DNA of 64,000 nucleotides, from the NCBI GenBank assembly GCA_031291175.1, contig JARLJO010000004.1:124001-188000 (forward strand), read 5' to 3'. The stretch comes from Gammaproteobacteria bacterium (lineage in GTDB: Bacteria; Pseudomonadota; Gammaproteobacteria; DSM-16500). Made by a program: the position numbers and the translations under genes. Of this stretch, positions 52,647-62,934 are shown piece by piece. Each line of letters opens with the position of its first letter. Position 1 is the stretch's first letter. The notes beneath the pieces were generated by a model that worked only from the letters and a program-made list of their open reading frames with translations, had not been told where the DNA came from and did no database searches.

Positions 52647-53000
52647 TTAAACTGGCATATTCATTATTTCTTTATATGCTTCCAGTATTTTATTTCTGAC
52701 GGAAACCAATCCTTCAAACGCAAGCTTTGATTTTTGAGAAGCTACCACAACTTGCGACATTGACACACTGCTATCACCCGAAATATAAGCATTTTTGACT
52801 TTTTCACTTTCAGTTTGCACTTGACTGACATTCGTCAACGCGCCTTTAGCCACTGACATAATGTCGTCAAAGCTTTTTGTCGCACCGACGCTGTGACTTT
52901 CTGATAATGATTTTGATTTATTTGAAACTTCACGAATCTTAGTCAGCAGATCATTAATATCGGTTCTGACGCCTGGTACTGAATTGATGCTCATGTTCAA
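52647..53000 (-). CDS. fliE: Flagellar hook-basal body junction protein FliE
   Basis: 117 aa with family SFDDIMSVAKGALTNVSQVQ and a helical C-terminus (VSMSQVVVASQKSKLAFEGL). Links MS ring to rod. Twelve bases after the receiver-less activator gene, so co-transcribed with it. Confidence 0.94.
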   Translation of the reverse strand: MNMSINSVPGVRTDINDLLTKIREVSNKSKSLSESHSVGATKSFDDIMSVAKGALTNVSQVQTESEKVKNAYISGDSSVSMSQVVVASQKSKLAFEGLVSVRNKILEAYKEIMNMPV

Positions 53001-53012
53001 TCATCCTTGTGT

Positions 53013-53978
53013 CTAGGGAACAACAAATCCTATGGATTTTAATTTTGAAATCTTATATCGCAATGTTCTTGGGCTAATTCTCAATTTGCGAGCTGCTGAT
53101 GTTCTGCAACCTTCTGTCTCTTGTAACACTTCCATAATAATATTGGCTTCGTGAGCTTCTAACTTTGAAGAAAACTGATAAAGATTATTTGGAGTCGCAA
53201 TTGCATTTGTCATCTCAACTCTTTCATCGCCTAAATGAATATCATCGACATCAATGCTATCGCCATCTGTCATGATCAGCGTACGCTGAATGACATTTTC
53301 TAACTCACGAATATTGCCTGGCCAATACGCACTTAATAATTTCTCTTTAGCAAAATCCGTTAAATAAGGCACAGATCGTGCCAATTGTTTCGCATGGTGT
53401 ACTATAAAATATTCTGCTAATGGAATAATGTCATTGGGTCTATCTTTTAACGCCAGGCAATGAATAGGAATAACATTCAATCTATAATATAAATCTTTTC
53501 TAAACAATCCCTGCGTCACTTGCTGATGCAAATCACGATTGCTGGCAGCAATAATGCGTATGTGAACATTAATGACTTTCTTACCGCCCAAACGTTCAAT
53601 TTCACGCTCTTGTAAAGCGCGAAGTAATTTGGCTTGCGAGGTTAAGGGTATTTCTGAGATCTCATCTAACAGCAGTGTTCCGTTTTGCGCTTCTTCAAAT
53701 TTACCGATATAACTATTGATTGCGCTCGTGAAAGCCCCTTTTTCATAACCAAAAAGAATGGCTTCAACCATATTATCAGGCAACGCCGCACAATTAACCG
53801 ATACAAAAGGACCGGTGTTAAATGCAGAATGGGTGTGAATATAACGCGCTAAAATTTCTTTACCAACACCTGTTTCACCCGTAATTAATACCGTAGCCTG
53901 ACTTTTTGCAGCCTTGCGAGCCACTTCTAACGTGGCTTTGCTGCGAGCGTCTTCAGCAATTGGTATTAACGTACTCAT
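53013..53978 (-). CDS. Receiver-less sigma-54 activator (FleR/FlrC-like)
   Basis: 321 aa from ATG 53978, chosen because AGGGAG lies 7 nt upstream; the frame could extend 20 codons. AAA+ domain begins almost at once: Walker A GETGVGKEILARYIH, Walker B GTLLLDEISEIP, arginine finger region, then a Fis-type helix-turn-helix (SAARKLRISPRTLRYKISKL). The receiver of FleR/FlrC is absent. The sigma-54-contact loop reads GAFTSA instead of GAFTGA. It stands where fleR sits before fliE in Pseudomonas, but fleS is missing. Likely drives the fliE and flg operons. Confidence 0.9.
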   Translation of the reverse strand: MSTLIPIAEDARSKATLEVARKAAKSQATVLITGETGVGKEILARYIHTHSAFNTGPFVSVNCAALPDNMVEAILFGYEKGAFTSAINSYIGKFEEAQNGTLLLDEISEIPLTSQAKLLRALQEREIERLGGKKVINVHIRIIAASNRDLHQQVTQGLFRKDLYYRLNVIPIHCLALKDRPNDIIPLAEYFIVHHAKQLARSVPYLTDFAKEKLLSAYWPGNIRELENVIQRTLIMTDGDSIDVDDIHLGDERVEMTNAIATPNNLYQFSSKLEAHEANIIMEVLQETEGCRTSAARKLRISPRTLRYKISKLKSIGFVVP

Positions 53979-54104
53979 CTTTACACTCCCTGTACTTAAA
54001 CTTCCGAATTCCACATGTATTAGATATGCAATTTTCATACCAAGTTGTCTTGATTTAAAAGGCTTCTGACAAAAACTTCCTAAATGCTTGTTTGGCTTAA
54101 TTAT

Positions 54105-54133
54105 TTGACATTGCGTTCTCTGCGAGTTATGTT
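54105..54133 (+). promoter_or_regulatory. Sigma-70 promoter for fleQ
   Basis: Perfect TTGACA (54105-54110), 17-bp spacer, TATGTT (54128-54133, four of six). The start codon at 54203 is ~60 nt downstream. Fits a master regulator transcribed by the housekeeping sigma factor. Confidence 0.6.
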
Positions 54134-54202
54134 AATGCGTAGCTTTTAAAATAATTTTAGCAATGGATTTTGTGCTCTCTATCGAGAATTCAGGAATCGC
54201 AA

Positions 54203-55555
54203 ATGGAAAATCATAGCTACGTTTTAGTTAATGATGATTGCGACAGTTGTCTCTACATTGCCAACGCATTCACCTTATTAAAACTTCCCCTCAAAAAAGT
54301 ATCCATATCAGAAATTAATGACGATATTTCACTCATCTCAAACACTTTATCACTGATTGTTTGCAAAGGAGTTGAAACCCAACATCCCGCTGAATTTCAG
54401 TCTGTGTTAGCACGTGCTGAAAATCTGCTCTTAATTTCATTTAATGAAAAGATTTCTGTTCATTCAGACATGGATATTCAAGTTGAAATACTGCCAATGC
54501 TATTTAGCATAGATGAACTTAAAAATGTTCTAAGCAAAAATACTCATCAGCAAAAGCGCATCGCCGATCCATCGCAATTCATACATCCTGTATTTGATCG
54601 ATTAATCGGTAGAAGTAAACAAATTTGCGAAATAAAATCATTTATTACTCAAGTAGCTAATTCTGACGCGACTGTATTGATATTAGGGGAATCGGGAACC
54701 GGCAAAGATGTGATTGCCTCCTGCATTCATTACCTCTCTGAACGCAGCAAAAATCCGTTAGTACCCATCAATTGCGGTGCGATCCCCAGTGAACTGATGG
54801 AAAGCGAACTCTTTGGTCACGAAAAAGGCGCATTTACTGGTGCGCTCACAAGACGACCCGGTCGCTTTGAGATGGCAAACACCGGCACTTTATTTCTCGA
54901 TGAAATTGGCGACATGCCGTTACCGATGCAGGTTAAATTACTGCGCGTTATTCAAGATCGCAAAATTGAACGTGTTGGCGGCAACGCTTCCATTGATGTC
55001 GATGTACGATTAATTGCTGCGACTAACAAAAATCTCAATGAACTCATTGAACAAAACCGTTTTCGCGAAGACCTTTACTACCGGCTGAATGTCTTCCCTA
55101 TCGAAGTGCCCAGCTTAAACCAACGTAAAGACGATATACCGCTTATCATTGATTATCACCTTGATAAAATCCATGATCGGATCAAGCATAGAGTGGCTTT
55201 CACCGAACGCGCCATGGAAATTCTCTGCCAATACCATTGGCCAGGCAATATTAGAGAACTGGCAAATTTTCTCGAACGCACTGTGATTTTACATCACGAC
55301 TGTGTTCTCGATGAAAAAGACATCGACCCCATCTACAAGAAAGTCAAAAAGCCAACCAGTCAGATGGATTTACTTTTAGAGTCTGATACCGCAATCAACA
55401 TCAAAGAATATATTTCAAATGTGGAACAGCACTTGATTAAAATGGCCCTGGAAAAATCGAATGGTATTATCAACTCAGCAGCAGAATTTCTCTCACTAGG
55501 ACGCAGCGCCCTAGTGGAAAAAATGAAAAAATATAATTTAATTGACGCAAAATAA
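54203..55555 (+). CDS. fleQ: Flagellar master regulator FleQ (FlrA), sigma-54 activator
   Basis: 450 aa from ATG 54203 (AGGA 7 nt upstream; an upstream GTG at 54170 lacks a site). Atypical N-terminal FleQ-type domain (~1-120), AAA+ domain with Walker [16 protein letters not shown], intact GAFTGA loop, Walker [13 protein letters not shown], and C-terminal HTH ([20 protein letters not shown]). Top-level activator of flagellar genes; in Pseudomonas also c-di-GMP responsive. It reads toward flgL and ends 7 bp from its stop. Confidence 0.9.
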   Translation: MENHSYVLVNDDCDSCLYIANAFTLLKLPLKKVSISEINDDISLISNTLSLIVCKGVETQHPAEFQSVLARAENLLLISFNEKISVHSDMDIQVEILPMLFSIDELKNVLSKNTHQQKRIADPSQFIHPVFDRLIGRSKQICEIKSFITQVANSDATVLILGESGTGKDVIASCIHYLSERSKNPLVPINCGAIPSELMESELFGHEKGAFTGALTRRPGRFEMANTGTLFLDEIGDMPLPMQVKLLRVIQDRKIERVGGNASIDVDVRLIAATNKNLNELIEQNRFREDLYYRLNVFPIEVPSLNQRKDDIPLIIDYHLDKIHDRIKHRVAFTERAMEILCQYHWPGNIRELANFLERTVILHHDCVLDEKDIDPIYKKVKKPTSQMDLLLESDTAINIKEYISNVEQHLIKMALEKSNGIINSAAEFLSLGRSALVEKMKKYNLIDAK

Positions 55556-55562
55556 ATTTAAA

Positions 55563-56804
55563 CTATTGCATCTTCATAAACTCATTCAACGTATCTTGAA
55601 TTTTCATATAAACTTGCTCAGTCAACTCAAAAGTCATTTTTTGCTGTGAAAATTCTGAAATGACTTGATAAGGATCAATATTAGAAATAGTACCTAAAAT
55701 AATATTTTGCTCAGTCGTCGTTTGAATATTCGTATTTACCTGATTATCAACAGCAGCCGCTCTCGACCCCACCGTGCTCAAATAAGATTGAAAATGTGAC
55801 GATGCCTGCAGCAATGCTTCACTGGTTTGTGTGATGGATTGGTTAAATTTGGCCTTATCTTCTGCTGTATAAACAGGCGTTCTTAACGTGGTGATTAACT
55901 GTTGCAATGAGTTAAATACATTTTGCTTTGAACTAGGCGCCACTTCAAAGCTGTCACCCACATTAGGCTGACCGGCCACATTTAAATTCACACCATTAAA
56001 ATTGATATTTAAATCTTGGGTATAGGTCGGTGCATCGGTGGGAGAGGTATCTGGTGGAACTGGAATCAATTGTCCACTATTGGCACCGACCACTTGATAA
56101 GCCAGTTTGCCCGCACTATTTGTCACAAAACTTAACGTATAAGTATCTGCAATATAGCTAGCATTACTCACGATAGTGCCTGGCGAAGTGAAAGCGGTGC
56201 CGGTATTGCTGGGATTTTGTGTGACCGTAAATGAACCATTGCCCGTTGGAATATCGCCAAACGCTGAAAAACCGGAGTCGTTATAAATGGACGTCACATT
56301 CGGAGCAATATTAATATTTACACTATCTAAACCACCCTGATATTGATACACCCCATTAATGGAGACAAACGGTGGCGAATTTGTATTACTGCCAGAATAG
56401 ATATAATTGCCATTACCATCCTGCGTATTGGCAGTATTTACCAGACGCGTTAAATAACTACTTAATTCATTAGCCAAATTCACGCGATCATTATTATTCA
56501 ACGTATCGGTTTTAGCATTCTGTGTCAGCTCATTCACTTTACTCATGATATTAACACCGCTCTGAATGGTCGATTCAAATAGCGATGCTCTATTTTGCGC
56601 GAGCGTGCCGTTATTATCATAAGATTGTAGTGATTCAATATAATCGGATATGGATTTAATTTGACTCGCGAGCACTGGATCATCCGATGAATTTTGAATT
56701 TTTTTCTGTGTGGAGATTTGTTGCTGAAACTTCGTTAGTAATTCATTTTGCTGTGATATCGTATCAATTTGAGTTGAAACCTGCGTTATTGTTGGTATAC
56801 GCAT
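55563..56804 (-). CDS. flgL: Hook-filament junction protein FlgL
   Basis: 413 aa. Flagellin-like N-terminus (MRIPTITQVSTQIDTISQQN, SSDDPVLASQIKSI) and C-terminal helix (DPYQVISEFSQQKMTFELTE). Two bases after flgK. Last gene of the flg operon. Confidence 0.94.
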   Translation of the reverse strand: MRIPTITQVSTQIDTISQQNELLTKFQQQISTQKKIQNSSDDPVLASQIKSISDYIESLQSYDNNGTLAQNRASLFESTIQSGVNIMSKVNELTQNAKTDTLNNNDRVNLANELSSYLTRLVNTANTQDGNGNYIYSGSNTNSPPFVSINGVYQYQGGLDSVNINIAPNVTSIYNDSGFSAFGDIPTGNGSFTVTQNPSNTGTAFTSPGTIVSNASYIADTYTLSFVTNSAGKLAYQVVGANSGQLIPVPPDTSPTDAPTYTQDLNINFNGVNLNVAGQPNVGDSFEVAPSSKQNVFNSLQQLITTLRTPVYTAEDKAKFNQSITQTSEALLQASSHFQSYLSTVGSRAAAVDNQVNTNIQTTTEQNIILGTISNIDPYQVISEFSQQKMTFELTEQVYMKIQDTLNEFMKMQ

Positions 56805-56806
56805 TA

Positions 56807-58750
56807 TTATCCCCTTAGCATCGCAATCACTGATTCAAACACCGTTTTAGCCACTTGCAGCACCTGCGCACTCGCCTGATAAGCTTGCTGGTAATTGGCT
56901 AAATTAATGGATTCTTCTTCTAAACTCACTGCGGAAATCTGATTGTAATTGTCCATTGCCTGTTTTTGTAAGGTCTTTGCACTATCATACTGAATTTGTG
57001 CCGAGTTAGTTTGTATTGATACATCCGTAGACAACATATGATAGCCCTGCGCAAATGTCACGGTGTTGTTATCTAATATACCATTTTGATAGAGCGCCGC
57101 GATCTTCATACCATTACGGTTATCACCAATGCTATTTTGGTTATAACTGATATTGAATGAGTCGCCTGCCTGTATCGCGCCTGATAAAGACACACGGTAG
57201 CCTGGATCATAACCCCCCGCTGATGGAAAAACCGTGGCACCCGTCGCAGGATTATAGCTTAAGGGACCTTCTATCACCGCGCTGCTGGTAGCATTCATTA
57301 TCTGATAACTGGTTGGAGAAAGAAATTTTATTGTAATAGGCGGTGATAATTGTTTTGCTGTAGCAAATGCTGCTGTGGTTGTATCAGTTATTTCCGTCAG
57401 ATCGATCAGGCCTGCCCCCACATTTTGAACATTAGGTTGCGCAACAACAGGCATACCTAATGCAATGAATTTTGGATCAGTGATGAATAAACTCATATTG
57501 GGTATTGCATTTTTGGTTGGTGATACAGTAAAAGAATCACCTGCTTGTATCGTACCACTATTAATATTTAACGAAAATCCATCGACATTAACCGATTGTG
57601 GCAGCGCACCCACTGCCCCGTTGCTGACAATCGCATTATCAGACAATCGCATTAACGTATAATGACTGGCTGAATCAAATCGAAGTTGATAATCGCTCGT
57701 GGTTAATTGAGTCACATCATTCACAACCACTGACAGATTCTCAGAGCCCGTGTTATTTAAATTATTAGAAACGCGAGTGGCTATGATATTCGGTCCATTA
57801 ACATCATTAAAAATGTTGCCGCCTAAATTACCATTATAATCTACGCCCAGTTTATTTTGCGCGTTCAATGTATCTGCCATCACCAATGCCAGACGCCCTA
57901 GTGCACGTTGTGCCTGGGTCAAGGTATCCCTAAAACTGATCTCACCTGCTACCTGCCCATTTTCAATAAACCCACTGATAGGCGTTGGGCTTCCCCCATT
58001 ATCCACCAAGAGTAAAACATGACTCGCATTAGCAGGATCACTCGTTGTTGAAATAGGAGACGCAACCGGGCCCGAGACTAATGGCAAACCATTACTCATG
58101 AATATATTCAAATTACCTTGCACATCAATTTGCGTCGTAAAATCCAGATAAGTGGCGAGTTGCTGCATATGTTGTTCTCTTTGATCCAACAAAGCAGAAG
58201 CATCCGCACCTGTAGGCAAATTTAATAACTGCGCGTTGATGGTAGCAATACTATCGGTGATTTGATTGGCTTCATTGGCATAAGTTGTTAAGGATTGATT
58301 GACCGTCGTTAACTGTTGTTGGATTTGGCTGTTGACGATACCAAATTGATTACTCAAGTTGGTCAATGCTGTCATATAACTCAAACGACCTTGAATGGAA
58401 CTGGTATTCACATTCAATTGCTGTAAAGCGGTGACTGAGTCATTAATAAATTTCCCCACGCTGGCATTGTCTTGATCCAACAACGGCTCAAAGCTTTTTA
58501 GCTGGGTGAGATAGGTGTCCATTTTAGCAAAAACGCTATTACTTTTTAAAACATTTTGACTGGAAGCTAAATCATAGATGCGATTAATATCAGCCACATT
58601 AACGCCATTACCAAAAATACCTTCCTCAAAATCCACTTGTTTTCTGGCATAATACGGCGTATTTACGTTTGCAATATTTTGACTTGTTGTGCTTAACGCC
58701 GTTTGATAAGCCATCAAGCTTCGTATTGCAACATTATAAATTCCGTTCAT
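56807..58750 (-). CDS. flgK: Hook-filament junction protein FlgK
   Basis: 647 aa from ATG 58750, giving the usual MNGIYNVAIRSLMAYQTALS start; the frame extends seven codons further. Conserved TTSQNIANVNTPYYARKQV, and at the C-terminus VSLEEESINLANYQQAYQAS. Twenty-six bases after flgH: flgI and flgJ, normally between, are missing. Confidence 0.95.
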   Translation of the reverse strand: MNGIYNVAIRSLMAYQTALSTTSQNIANVNTPYYARKQVDFEEGIFGNGVNVADINRIYDLASSQNVLKSNSVFAKMDTYLTQLKSFEPLLDQDNASVGKFINDSVTALQQLNVNTSSIQGRLSYMTALTNLSNQFGIVNSQIQQQLTTVNQSLTTYANEANQITDSIATINAQLLNLPTGADASALLDQREQHMQQLATYLDFTTQIDVQGNLNIFMSNGLPLVSGPVASPISTTSDPANASHVLLLVDNGGSPTPISGFIENGQVAGEISFRDTLTQAQRALGRLALVMADTLNAQNKLGVDYNGNLGGNIFNDVNGPNIIATRVSNNLNNTGSENLSVVVNDVTQLTTSDYQLRFDSASHYTLMRLSDNAIVSNGAVGALPQSVNVDGFSLNINSGTIQAGDSFTVSPTKNAIPNMSLFITDPKFIALGMPVVAQPNVQNVGAGLIDLTEITDTTTAAFATAKQLSPPITIKFLSPTSYQIMNATSSAVIEGPLSYNPATGATVFPSAGGYDPGYRVSLSGAIQAGDSFNISYNQNSIGDNRNGMKIAALYQNGILDNNTVTFAQGYHMLSTDVSIQTNSAQIQYDSAKTLQKQAMDNYNQISAVSLEEESINLANYQQAYQASAQVLQVAKTVFESVIAMLRG

Positions 58751-58776
58751 GACAACCCCACTTCCAATCAAAAAAA

Positions 58777-59454
58777 CTAATAAGGGAAGAACTTAGTAAA
58801 GAACTGCGTTAATATGCCACCGCGTGAGTTATTCGCTACTTGACCATTTCCGCTATAAGTAATTCTAGCGCCAGCCACACGTTGAGATGAAATCGTGTTG
58901 GTAGGTTCAATATCTTCAGGGCGGACAATACCCGTCAACCGAATATATTCTCTACCTTGATCGATGGTCACCCATGACTCGCCTTGCACTATCAAATTAT
59001 AATTGGATAATACACGCGTCACGGTAACCGAGATGGTGCCTTTCAATCGGTTTTGTTGATTGCTCTCACCATCACCATTAAATTCAATATCCGTTGCGGT
59101 ATTAAATGTTAAAGCATTAATGGCGCCACCTAAAAGTGTTGGCTTGGCAAAATTATTCGTCGCTACTTTACTGGTCTTGGTTTTCGCTTTTTTCTCACCT
59201 TGCGTCACTTCTTCTAATCGGACAGTGAGAATATCGCCAATACGTCCAGCAATATGATCGTTATAAAGTGAAATTTCATGGCCCGCTTGATAGATAGAGC
59301 CATTTTGTTTGGGTGGAGGAGGATTATCAATAGGCAGCGCTGAAGGATAAATGGTTTCATCATGCAGCCCTAAGGTATCCAAATAGTGATTACAACCACC
59401 TAACATGGATATCATCATGATCAATGATATAATTCGTAATAGTCTGCTCATCAC
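58777..59454 (-). CDS. flgH: Flagellar L-ring lipoprotein FlgH
   Basis: 225 aa. Lipobox LGGC (Cys21), then family motifs GDILTVRLEE, SVTVTRVLSNYNLIVQGE and GIVRPEDIEPTNTISSQRVA. Outer-membrane bushing. Its partner P-ring protein FlgI is not adjacent. Confidence 0.95.
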   Translation of the reverse strand: MMSRLLRIISLIMMISMLGGCNHYLDTLGLHDETIYPSALPIDNPPPPKQNGSIYQAGHEISLYNDHIAGRIGDILTVRLEEVTQGEKKAKTKTSKVATNNFAKPTLLGGAINALTFNTATDIEFNGDGESNQQNRLKGTISVTVTRVLSNYNLIVQGESWVTIDQGREYIRLTGIVRPEDIEPTNTISSQRVAGARITYSGNGQVANNSRGGILTQFFTKFFPY

Positions 59455-59458
59455 GTTA

Positions 59459-60250
59459 TTATGTTTCCCTGGTTAAGTTCTGCATCATGTTATCGACTGC
59501 TGAAACGGCTTTTGAAGTCACCTCAAATGCTCTTTGTGCCTCAATCAAATTCACCATTTCTTCCACCACGTTCACATTAGAACCTTCCAAAGCCCCTTGC
59601 TTAATCGTTCCATAACCTTCAAGGCCCGGTGTACCTGATGTGCCTGGACCACTGGAGCCTGAGATTTTATATAAATTTTCACCGATAGGTTCCAACCCAT
59701 CTGGATTGATAAAATCCGTGAGTTCAAGCTGTCCGACTTGCTGCGGCGTCGTTGAACCTGCAACATAGACATTCACCATGCCGTCATTGCTGATTTCAAT
59801 CTTTTGCACGCCGGTCGTTGGAATCGAGATGGGTGGTTGAATAATATAGCCGTTTGGCATGACTAGCTGGCCTTGCTCATTCATTTGCAAAGCGCCCGCA
59901 CGCGTATAAGCATAATCACTTCCATTCGGTAACTGCACTTTTAAAAAACCATTGCCTTTAATAGCAATATCTAACTGATTATCGGTTTGCATTAAAGAAC
60001 CATCAGTAAATATCTTTTTGTTATTAGCCAGTTTTGTCCCTGTCCCTAAAACTAATCCGCTGGTCGTGTTGGTATCTTGAGAAGTGGCAGACCCCGGTTG
60101 CTTGATCACGGAATAAGGCAGGTCTTCAAACTCAGGTCGACTTTTCTTATAAGCCGTTGTATTCGCATTCGCTAAATTATTACTGATAACTTCAATATTT
60201 TTATGATGTGCATCTAAACCTGATCTTGCAATCGCTAATGCTAAATCCAT
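59459..60250 (-). CDS. flgG: Distal rod protein FlgG
   Basis: 263 aa, typical length. N-terminal SGLDAHHKNIEVISNNLANAN and C-terminal EGSNVNVVEEMVNLIEAQRA motifs of rod/hook proteins. Sixteen bases after flgF. Confidence 0.96.
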   Translation of the reverse strand: MDLALAIARSGLDAHHKNIEVISNNLANANTTAYKKSRPEFEDLPYSVIKQPGSATSQDTNTTSGLVLGTGTKLANNKKIFTDGSLMQTDNQLDIAIKGNGFLKVQLPNGSDYAYTRAGALQMNEQGQLVMPNGYIIQPPISIPTTGVQKIEISNDGMVNVYVAGSTTPQQVGQLELTDFINPDGLEPIGENLYKISGSSGPGTSGTPGLEGYGTIKQGALEGSNVNVVEEMVNLIEAQRAFEVTSKAVSAVDNMMQNLTRET

Positions 60251-60266
60251 TATACATTCCTCCCAA

Positions 60267-61004
60267 TTATCTCGGTAATGCCAAAATTTGATTTGCCCTG
60301 TCTGAGTCTTCTTGCATGGTCTTCATGACATTAGTGTGAACTTCAAAATTTCTGGATAGATCAATTAATTTAGTCAGTGTATCAACGGCATTCACGTTAC
60401 TTCCCTCTAGCGCGCCATGAATGAGTCGAATCTTTTCATCCGTTGGCACACGATTACCATCCTTTGTGTAAAACAAGCCATCGACACCTTTTTCTAAGTT
60501 ACTGGTAGCTGGCGTCACTAATTTAATGCGATCAATAACAACCATTTCAGTTGTGCCCTTCAACCGTGCGGAAACCGTACCATCCGCTGCGATATCTAAT
60601 TTTTCCGCAGGCGGAATATGAATAATGCCACCATTCCCCATCACAAAATCACCCGCACCATTCAGCAAATCGCCATTATTCAATTGCAAACTACCGGCGC
60701 GTGTATATCCTTCTTTACCTGTTTTACTTTGCACGGCAATGAATCCATCTCCCGATACCGCCACATCCAGGTCGCGGCCCGTATTCAAGACGGGACCATG
60801 TTCGAAATCAGTAAAAGTGCCGCCTATAGACGAAAAAACACGACTTTCTTTTGCATTCGTTGTAGCTGGCGATTGTTTAAATGTCTCATAATCACCACGA
60901 AACCCCGTTGTGTTTATATTCGCGAGATTATTCGTCAGTATTTCCAGTTGATGCATTGATGCTTTCGCACCAGTCATCCCGATATAGACGGCCTTATCTG
61001 TCAT
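60267..61004 (-). CDS. flgF: Proximal rod protein FlgF
   Basis: 245 aa. LEILTNNLANINTTGFRGDY near the N-terminus and GALEGSNVNAVDTLTKLIDL near the C-terminus. Distinguished from FlgG by order and shorter length. Confidence 0.95.
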   Translation of the reverse strand: MTDKAVYIGMTGAKASMHQLEILTNNLANINTTGFRGDYETFKQSPATTNAKESRVFSSIGGTFTDFEHGPVLNTGRDLDVAVSGDGFIAVQSKTGKEGYTRAGSLQLNNGDLLNGAGDFVMGNGGIIHIPPAEKLDIAADGTVSARLKGTTEMVVIDRIKLVTPATSNLEKGVDGLFYTKDGNRVPTDEKIRLIHGALEGSNVNAVDTLTKLIDLSRNFEVHTNVMKTMQEDSDRANQILALPR

Positions 61005-61020
61005 GTGTTATCTCCCCACA

Positions 61021-62217
61021 TTAAATCTTCACAATCGTTTGCATGACTTCATTATAGGTTTGTTCAACTTGCGCATTTGCCTGGAAACTATGCTGTGCGC
61101 CAATTAAATTCACCATCTCTTGTGTCAAATCCACATTCGATAATTCTAAAGTCCCTGTCGTGATATTCGCTGTGCTAGCACTTTGACTAACGATAGGCGA
61201 TCCTGATTTAGTTGACTGTGTCCAGGACATATTACCGATATCTTGCAACCCTTCAGGAGATTGAAAATTGGCTAATGCAATTTGACCAGCTGCTGCTGTT
61301 TGACCGTTAGTATATTGAATGTTAATCACACCATTATTATCCACATTCACACCCGAGAGCGTGCCGGCTTGAAAGCCATCTTGTAAAAATGGTTGCGGGC
61401 TACTTCCACCAGCAAATTGTGTTGACCCCGCTAAATTCACATTTAACGTTTGTGGTGTTGCCGCTCCTGTTCCTGGCGCAAAGCTCAAACTATTAAGCCC
61501 TGTGGTCCCAGTTAAGATACCCGCACTGGAAAAAGTCATTGTGCCAGTCCCTGCTGAGGCGCCATTAATCATGGCATTGACATTCCAAGCATTGGAACCT
61601 GATTTAACATAATAAAGTGCTAGCGGCGTAGAATTACCTAAGCTATCAAACACATTCGTATAAGTCGCAAAGTTATAACTGGTTGGATCAGAGGAATTAA
61701 AAGGGGAAGTTGGTACAGTTGAATTGGCGTTTAAATTCAAGTTACCCGTGACTTTTGTGGTAGCAGTCGCTGGCACTGGCGCCGTTGGAACTTGTAAATC
61801 CACAATACTTGGTGCCAAAATAACACCTTTAGGTGCAGGAAATCCTTGCAAGCGATTGGTACCACTCAGCAAATATCCATTAGGATCTAATCGAAAAGAA
61901 CCCGCGCGAGAATAGCTAACTTGACCTGTTCCAGGACTTTGCAAAATAAAAAAACTATTATCCCCAATACTCAAATCCAAATTGCGATCGGTCGTCTGAA
62001 AACCACCTCGCGTAAAATCCTGCGTAATACTAGCGATACTTACCCCTAGTCCCGCTTGCACACCCGTTGTTGCCGTTGAGCTGGGATAAATATCTGAAAA
62101 ATTAGTATAAGATTTTTTGTAACCCACAGTGTTTGCGTTAGAAATATTATTACTGATGACTTCCATATTCGTCATTGCCGCTTTCATACCCGTATTTGCT
62201 ATATCTTCTATACCCAT
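61021..62217 (-). CDS. flgE: Flagellar hook protein FlgE
   Basis: 398 aa. N-terminal MEVISNNISNANTVGYKKSY, central variable Ser/Thr/Gly-rich domain, and C-terminal LSNVDLTQEMVNLIGAQHSF. Follows flgD by 33 bp. Confidence 0.96.
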   Translation of the reverse strand: MGIEDIANTGMKAAMTNMEVISNNISNANTVGYKKSYTNFSDIYPSSTATTGVQAGLGVSIASITQDFTRGGFQTTDRNLDLSIGDNSFFILQSPGTGQVSYSRAGSFRLDPNGYLLSGTNRLQGFPAPKGVILAPSIVDLQVPTAPVPATATTKVTGNLNLNANSTVPTSPFNSSDPTSYNFATYTNVFDSLGNSTPLALYYVKSGSNAWNVNAMINGASAGTGTMTFSSAGILTGTTGLNSLSFAPGTGAATPQTLNVNLAGSTQFAGGSSPQPFLQDGFQAGTLSGVNVDNNGVINIQYTNGQTAAAGQIALANFQSPEGLQDIGNMSWTQSTKSGSPIVSQSASTANITTGTLELSNVDLTQEMVNLIGAQHSFQANAQVEQTYNEVMQTIVKI

Positions 62218-62250
62218 GAGAATTTCTCCTGAAATAAGATCATTAATACG

Positions 62251-62922
62251 TTATACGATTTTAATAATGTCATTCATCCCGACACCACCCATACCATCTA
62301 GATTCAAAATAACGCCACCATTATTTTGATCCAATCCCACACTGTTCACTCGGAAAGTACCGGCAGTCGGCACCGCCACCGACTCTCCATTGATCATGGC
62401 GCTTGCTGACAAATGATAATAATCCGGGTTCAATTGATTCCCTTCCGCGTCTAATCCATCCCATTTAAAATCCACTACACCGGAACTTGGCGCACTTAAA
62501 TTAATCGTTTTAACCACTTGATTATTTGAATCGGTAATCGTCACTGACAATGCATTGGAAGCCGCTGGCATAATCACTGAACCTTCCAGACCTTTTTCAC
62601 CGGAAAGATAGGCCGACTTACTTGGCATTTGCACGTTTTTCCCTATCAATTGTGAGGCTTCCAGTACTTGTGACTTACCCATATTGGCATTCAGGCCTTT
62701 AATGGTTTTTTGTAATTCTTGCGCGGAACTCAAAGAAGTAAATTGCGCCATTTGCTGCATCATTTCACTATTGCTTGTGGGCTTTAATGGATCTTGCATG
62801 CGCAATTGGGTCAAAAATAATTTCATGAAATCATCTTTCGACAACTCATTTTTTTTAGGTCCTTCTGCGGTATCCATTGAACCATTGAGAGCCGCTCTTA
62901 CTTTTGTGTCAATCACCGTCAT
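62251..62922 (-). CDS. flgD: Hook cap protein FlgD
   Basis: 223 aa. LSKDDFMKLFLTQLRMQDPL near the N-terminus, the QFTSLSSAQELQ helix, and a beta-rich C-terminal half (FKWDGLDAEGNQL). Scaffold for hook assembly. Confidence 0.95.
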   Translation of the reverse strand: MTVIDTKVRAALNGSMDTAEGPKKNELSKDDFMKLFLTQLRMQDPLKPTSNSEMMQQMAQFTSLSSAQELQKTIKGLNANMGKSQVLEASQLIGKNVQMPSKSAYLSGEKGLEGSVIMPAASNALSVTITDSNNQVVKTINLSAPSSGVVDFKWDGLDAEGNQLNPDYYHLSASAMINGESVAVPTAGTFRVNSVGLDQNNGGVILNLDGMGGVGMNDIIKIV

Positions 62923-62934
62923 AAATAAGCCTCT

